Below are positions 59,883 to 64,000 of a stretch of 64,000 nucleotides of DNA, in pieces. The notes under the pieces are model-generated. The model searched no databases, was not told the DNA's origin, and saw only the letters and a list, made by a program, of their open reading frames with translations. Source of the DNA: Petunia secreta (lineage: Eukaryota; Streptophyta; Magnoliopsida; Solanales; Solanaceae); the NCBI GenBank assembly GCA_029990175.1, contig JARKIP010000017.1:31917001-31981000 (forward strand), read 5' to 3'. The translations under genes and the position numbers were made by a program. The stretch's first letter is position 1. Every line of letters begins with the position of its first letter.

Positions 59883-60380
59883 AAATTCCAAAACAAGTAC
59901 TTTTATTGAAAAAAAAAACTCTTGACTTTGGAGAAGCAATGTCAAACGTGCTATTAGTCAAGCTAATTAATTCGAGACACGATTGCCTAAAGAAACAAAA
60001 GAAAAACTCCCAATACCAACGAAAACTAATACGACAAGCCACCAATGTGCATGTGCGCCTCGTGTACAATGAGACATAAACCTAAATCACATTAATAAAA
60101 ATATTCCAATCTTTCAACAGGTGTAAAGGAGCACATCTCAGCAAAGTGCTTTGACAACTTTTTCATCCAATAGAGCTATGTGGTTGGATTTGGCAAATTC
60201 TCACTAAACATGTCAATGAGGAACTTTCACTATGCAAGTAAGTACACTCAATAGTGGCCATGAATTGTGATGACCCAATTTTCTTTCTTTCTTTATTCAA
60301 ACCAAACTTTAGTTGCTTCTAAAGTTTTAAGTCTTTGCTTCCCTTGTAATAGCTCTCCATTATTGTCCTCCCTCCTTTTA

Positions 60381-60389
60381 CTATAAAGC
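60381..60389 (+). promoter_or_regulatory. Possible ABA4 TATA box
   Basis: ACTATAAAG lies about 80 bp before the start codon at 60464, in a spacer (59883-60463) that otherwise shows no feature. Confidence 0.45.
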
Positions 60390-60463
60390 ATGAAGAGGCC
60401 ACTTTCTTTCACCAATTCTTGTTATTTTTCCTGGTTGTTGTTTTATTATCCTCTTAATCAAGT

Positions 60464-62931
60464 ATGGACTTTTCTTATTCTTGCTTTTGCCACTCTTCCA
60501 TCTCAATCAAGGTATCACATATCTGCTTCTATGTCTTACTCTATGTTTCTTTTCTAGGAGTGTACTCCTTGTCTATCTCTTTCACTTTATGCGGCATAGT
60601 TTGATTAAAAATGAAGTTTAAGAAAGAAATGAAAACTATCGGAACATGTGATATTCATTATGTCAAACATTTATGTAGTTATAAAAACTTTGAAACTTGT
60701 AGAGTTAAGCATAACATAACATTTGTGCAGTTCAAATTTAAAAAGATAGTCATTCTTTTTTTAATGAACTACTACTAAGGAAATAGTGTGATTTTCTTTT
60801 GGACGCCATGGAATATCTATTTATAACAAAACTGCAGAGTCATCCCCTGTTTCTTGGTTGCTCTTGTGATGAACTGCTGTCTTTGTAAGCTCAAAATCTC
60901 TAATCTGGGATCTTTTTCTTCAGTTTCTAAATTCGGTTGATAGAACTGAATTATTGATCTGGAATAAGTTAGGGCGGTATAATGCTAACATGCTAATTTA
61001 TATTTTGTAAGTTTAGTTAACATAACCCAAAAAAAATTAGTGCCAGTTAAACTTTAAAGGGGGAGCCTGAATTTGATCAGATTTTAAGAATTAAGCACCA
61101 CTGAGATGGCCACTTAGATGTTTTGCTCAAAAAATATTGACAAGCATTGTAAAGCATTTTTTATTAAATGACTGAAATGCCATGTCTACAAGTAAAATAA
61201 ATATATAAATATACTTACGTTGAAAAGGACTCGCGACGGAAATGGAATAGAGCAAGTAATAAAAATTTACAATATCTTTACATCAAAATTCAAGGATGCA
61301 CACGGAAATAGAATAGAAGGAACTGCGAATGCTGTTTCTAGGTACGACATTCCTTATATAACAAAAACTTTTGGCAAAATAATACAGTCAAACTAAAAAT
61401 ACTTGTAAATCTATGGGTTTTAGGATGATTTTGTGTTTTAATCACTTTTGGTGTTTACAAAATGTGTAAATAAACCAGAAAGTGCAAACTAATCAACTTA
61501 TAAATTTATCCAAACAGCCTCTTAACAATCTAGGCATACATCATTAACCCATAGGTTAGGGTACGAGGTGGAAATACAACGGAATAATGTATATATGCAC
61601 ATTCCTCCCTCCTAGAACTAGCAGAGTACCTCGTGCATTGGAAAGCTCTTAGGCTGCTACTACTGAGCTACGGGCAAGCAGAACCTGGAACCAATGTGAA
61701 CTTCTTCGTTGGAAAGATATGTTTTGGCCAAAGGATACTACTTAAAATGTAGAATCTTTTCCTGGAATAAACTGTCATGTTGTACTTCTTGCAGATGAAC
61801 TGCTGGGCACCAGCCTTGGTGTCAGAAGTCCCACTGAATACCCGGCGATACCAGCTTGCCTCTCTTTCTCGTAGAGAATTCAAACCTGAACTTTTAAGTC
61901 ATCGACTTGGTGGATTCGAAACCAAGCTTAGCAGTGGAGGGAGCTCTCTGTGTGGATCAAAAGTCATTATTCAAATAAATCGTCAAAGAACTCTTACAAG
62001 AAGAAGCTCCAGGGTGTCTGCTTCCTGTAATCATTTTCTTACAACTCCATTCTTTTCGATCATTTATCTCTAGATTTGAATGTTCACGACAAAGTAGTCA
62101 AGTTTCTATGTTTTTCTGTAGGGTTGCCAAGTTCTGAAATCGCTAGTACTGCTTTCACGCTAGGAACAGCAGCAGTTCTTCCATTTTATACTCTCATGGT
62201 TGTGGCTCCTAAAGCTGAACTTGTAAGATCTCTCAAGCATTTTCAGTCTGAACTCCTTAGGTGTTCCCTTTACTGCATTATGGAAATCAAAGAAGTCTTT
62301 GTTATTTTAGTGACATGCTAATTATGGCATGAGATTTTCAAAGTAATGTTGTGATTAAACAGATTTCAAAATGCAGTCCAGAAAAGCGATGGAGAGCAGC
62401 ATACCCTATATTGTGCTTGGAATTCTGTACGCTTACCTTTTATACCTCTCTTGGACACCAGATACAATTCGGCTGATGTTTGCTAGTAAATACTGGCTTC
62501 CAGAGGTCTGTTCTCGACTACTTAGTAACTTGTACCAAGTTGTATGGTCAACTCTATTAACGCTTTGTTCTCATTCAGCTGCCCGGGATAACTAAGATGT
62601 TCTCCAACGAGATGACATTGGCTTCTGCATGGATTCACCTGTTGGCCGTAGATCTTTTTGCAGCAAGGTCAATCTCCAACTGTCTATCTTTGTTTGTTAT
62701 GCTTATTTGCTTTCCTTCTCGAGAACAACTTCAGGAGAATGCTAGGGTTACTCTAACTAGGTTTTTTTCATTTGAAACAGGCAGGTTTATCATGATGGAT
62801 TGCAGAATGATATTGAAACTCGGCATTCTGTGTCTCTGTGCTTGCTGTTTTGCCCCGTTGGAATCATTGCTCACTTCATCACCAAAGCTCTAACCAGTAG
62901 CCCGGAAGAGAGCCAACGTGGGATTCATTAA
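60464..62931 (+). CDS. ABA4: ABA DEFICIENT 4-like chloroplast membrane protein
   Basis: ABA4 is needed for neoxanthin formation from violaxanthin in the plastid, a step towards abscisic acid. Exons: 60464-60511, 61795-62026, 62122-62222, 62377-62505, 62579-62667 and 62781-62931, GT-AG borders, 249 residues. Residues 1 to about 94 are Ser/Arg-rich and basic, fitting a transit peptide (MDFSYSCFCHSSISIK then MNCWAPALVSE). The rest is the DUF4281 domain: ASWLPSSEIAST, AAVLPFYTLMVVAPKAEL, four hydrophobic segments, [47 protein letters not shown]. Exon 1 is only 48 nt and is followed by a 1.3-kb intron; ATG 61795 at the start of exon 2 would be an alternative start with a shorter leader. It converges with the MurB-like gene. 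Confidence 0.92.
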
Positions 62932-63075
62932 CCATACTTTTAGGCATTTTTATGTTAGCAGTACATGATCAGCCAGTCTGACTAGCAGCAAAGTGAAAAA
63001 AAATTGAGTCACTGAAACATCATTGTACAAGTTGTATTCTTGTGCTATAATATGGATCATTACAGTTGATTTCAG

Positions 63076-63385
63076 TCAACTGTTCTGTAAATCTAAACTG
63101 TTTCTAAGATGGAGGATGTACAAGATTTCTTCCTTGAGTTCCACTCCGAACTTATGACTGACAGCATCCTTACCTAAGCCTATGAGTTCAAGCATGTCTT
63201 GTGAAGTTGCAGTACCATAATTTATGAAAAAGTTAGCACACTTGTTTGAGACCATAGCTCCACCAACTTTTAACCCTTTCAATCCAGCTTTTTCTATCAA
63301 TTCTGCAGCAGAAATATCCAGCGAAGATGGATTTCTAAAAACTGAACCAACAACTTTTTGCCGCAGAGGTTGTGTCCTCCATCTT
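63076..63385 (-). pseudogene. Duplicated last exon of the MurB-like gene, degenerate
   Basis: A copy of the exon at 63509-63791 with its own acceptor (CTGCAG, 63386-63389 reversed) and the same start RRWRTQPL. VGSVFRNPSS, AELIEKAGLKGLKVGGAMVSN and ELKEEILYI remain. A one-base loss just before the end shifts the frame past the normal stop (ILYILHLRNS in place of ILYIHPS). Homology goes on into the 3' UTR. It could act as an alternative last exon, but disuse is more likely. Confidence 0.75.
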
Positions 63386-63508
63386 CTGCAAAAAAGAACC
63401 AAATTTTCATGCGGTTTAACGATTGATGGTGATATTTTTTCAAATAAGAACAACAATAGCTATGCCTCATTTGATTTCAGCCGACTGTTCTGTAAATCTG
63501 ACTTGCTT

Positions 63509-63791
63509 TTAAGATGGATGAATGTACAGGATTTCTTCTTTGAGTTCCACTCCATACTTCTGATTAACAGCATCTTTAACTAAGCCTAAGAGCTCAAGCA
63601 TGTCTTGAGAAGTTGCAGAACCACAATTTATGAAAAAATTAGCATGCTTGTTTGAGACCATAGCTCCTCCAATTTTCAACCCTTTCAATCCAGCTTTCTC
63701 AATTAATTCTGCAGCAGAAATATCCATAGAAGGTGGATTTCTGAAAACTGAACCAGCACTTCTTTGCCCCAAAGGCTGTGTCCTCCATCTT
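63509..63791 (-). CDS. MurB-like reductase, last exon (gene runs off the window)
   Basis: The 3' exon of a gene whose 5' part lies beyond 64000. It encodes the C-terminal domain of UDP-N-acetylenolpyruvoylglucosamine reductase: AGSVFRNP (the Ser is the family's catalytic residue), AAELIEKAGLKGLKIGGAMVSNKHANFFIN, ATSQDMLELLGLVKDAV, ELKEEILYIHPS. The acceptor is at 63792-63795 and the exon starts in the third base of a codon. In bacteria MurB makes UDP-N-acetylmuramate; in flowering plants a plastid role is not settled. 63792-64000 is intron. Confidence 0.8.
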
Positions 63792-64000
63792 CTGCAAAGA
63801 AACCATTTTTTCATACAGTTTAACTACCGATATTCATGTTCCCCTACTGGACTAGTGATTGATAAAGTTGGTGAAAATCATAAAAGACCAGGATACAAAT
63901 TCCAGTAGCGACCAAAAAAATGATAGATGATCTTTTTCTCATTTGTCTAAGCATGGGTGGGCTAAAATAACCGATAACTGTGTTGTGGGTAGTAATAGGT

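Overview
This window is nuclear DNA of a flowering plant. The closest fit is a member of the Solanaceae, judged from the RbcS, ABA4 and lipase genes and from the repeat types; species cannot be told from the sequence. Introns follow GT-AG rules, and well over half of the window is transposable elements nested in a gene-poor spacer.

Left end (1-4146): a complete three-exon RbcS gene (small subunit of Rubisco) with a light-type promoter (I-box, G-box, TATA). Its 3' flank carries a Mutator-type MITE built from palindromic units. RbcS intron 2, exon 3 and about 2.7 kb of 3' flank recur in the same orientation from about 28.96 kb to 45.34 kb. That second copy is a dead 3' fragment, stretched by later insertions: a Mutator-like element, a Tourist-like MITE, and a gag-only Athila-type retrotransposon that itself holds a very young non-autonomous LTR element.

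Middle (4155-28950): a hAT transposon with a one-base break in its transposase and a second, intact BED-finger-only gene; a young Ty1/copia element with three in-frame stops; a 12.2 kb Ty3/gypsy element of the Tat lineage with 1154-bp LTRs, a decayed gag-pol and a large intron-containing gene on the opposite strand; and the relict of an older Tat element carrying the same antisense gene type. Farther right (45342-50280) are a second hAT fragment with a decayed BED-only frame, a 3.1 kb chromovirus-type LTR with internal sequence on both sides, and another probable LTR remnant.

Right end (51.4-64 kb) is gene space: a nine-exon alpha/beta hydrolase of the plant monoacylglycerol lipase family, the six-exon ABA4 gene (neoxanthin step of abscisic acid synthesis), and, convergent to it, the 3' end of a MurB-like gene whose last exon is tandemly duplicated. 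Several MITEs lie between them. Apart from their location, RbcS and ABA4 share only a plastid destination; there is no operon-like organisation.

Best candidates for something new: the BED-finger-only mobile gene seen in two independent hAT elements; the antisense gene conserved in position in two Tat elements; and the young LTR element at 35183-39177, which lacks a recognisable tRNA primer site but has a 15-base complement of its own LTR at that spot.
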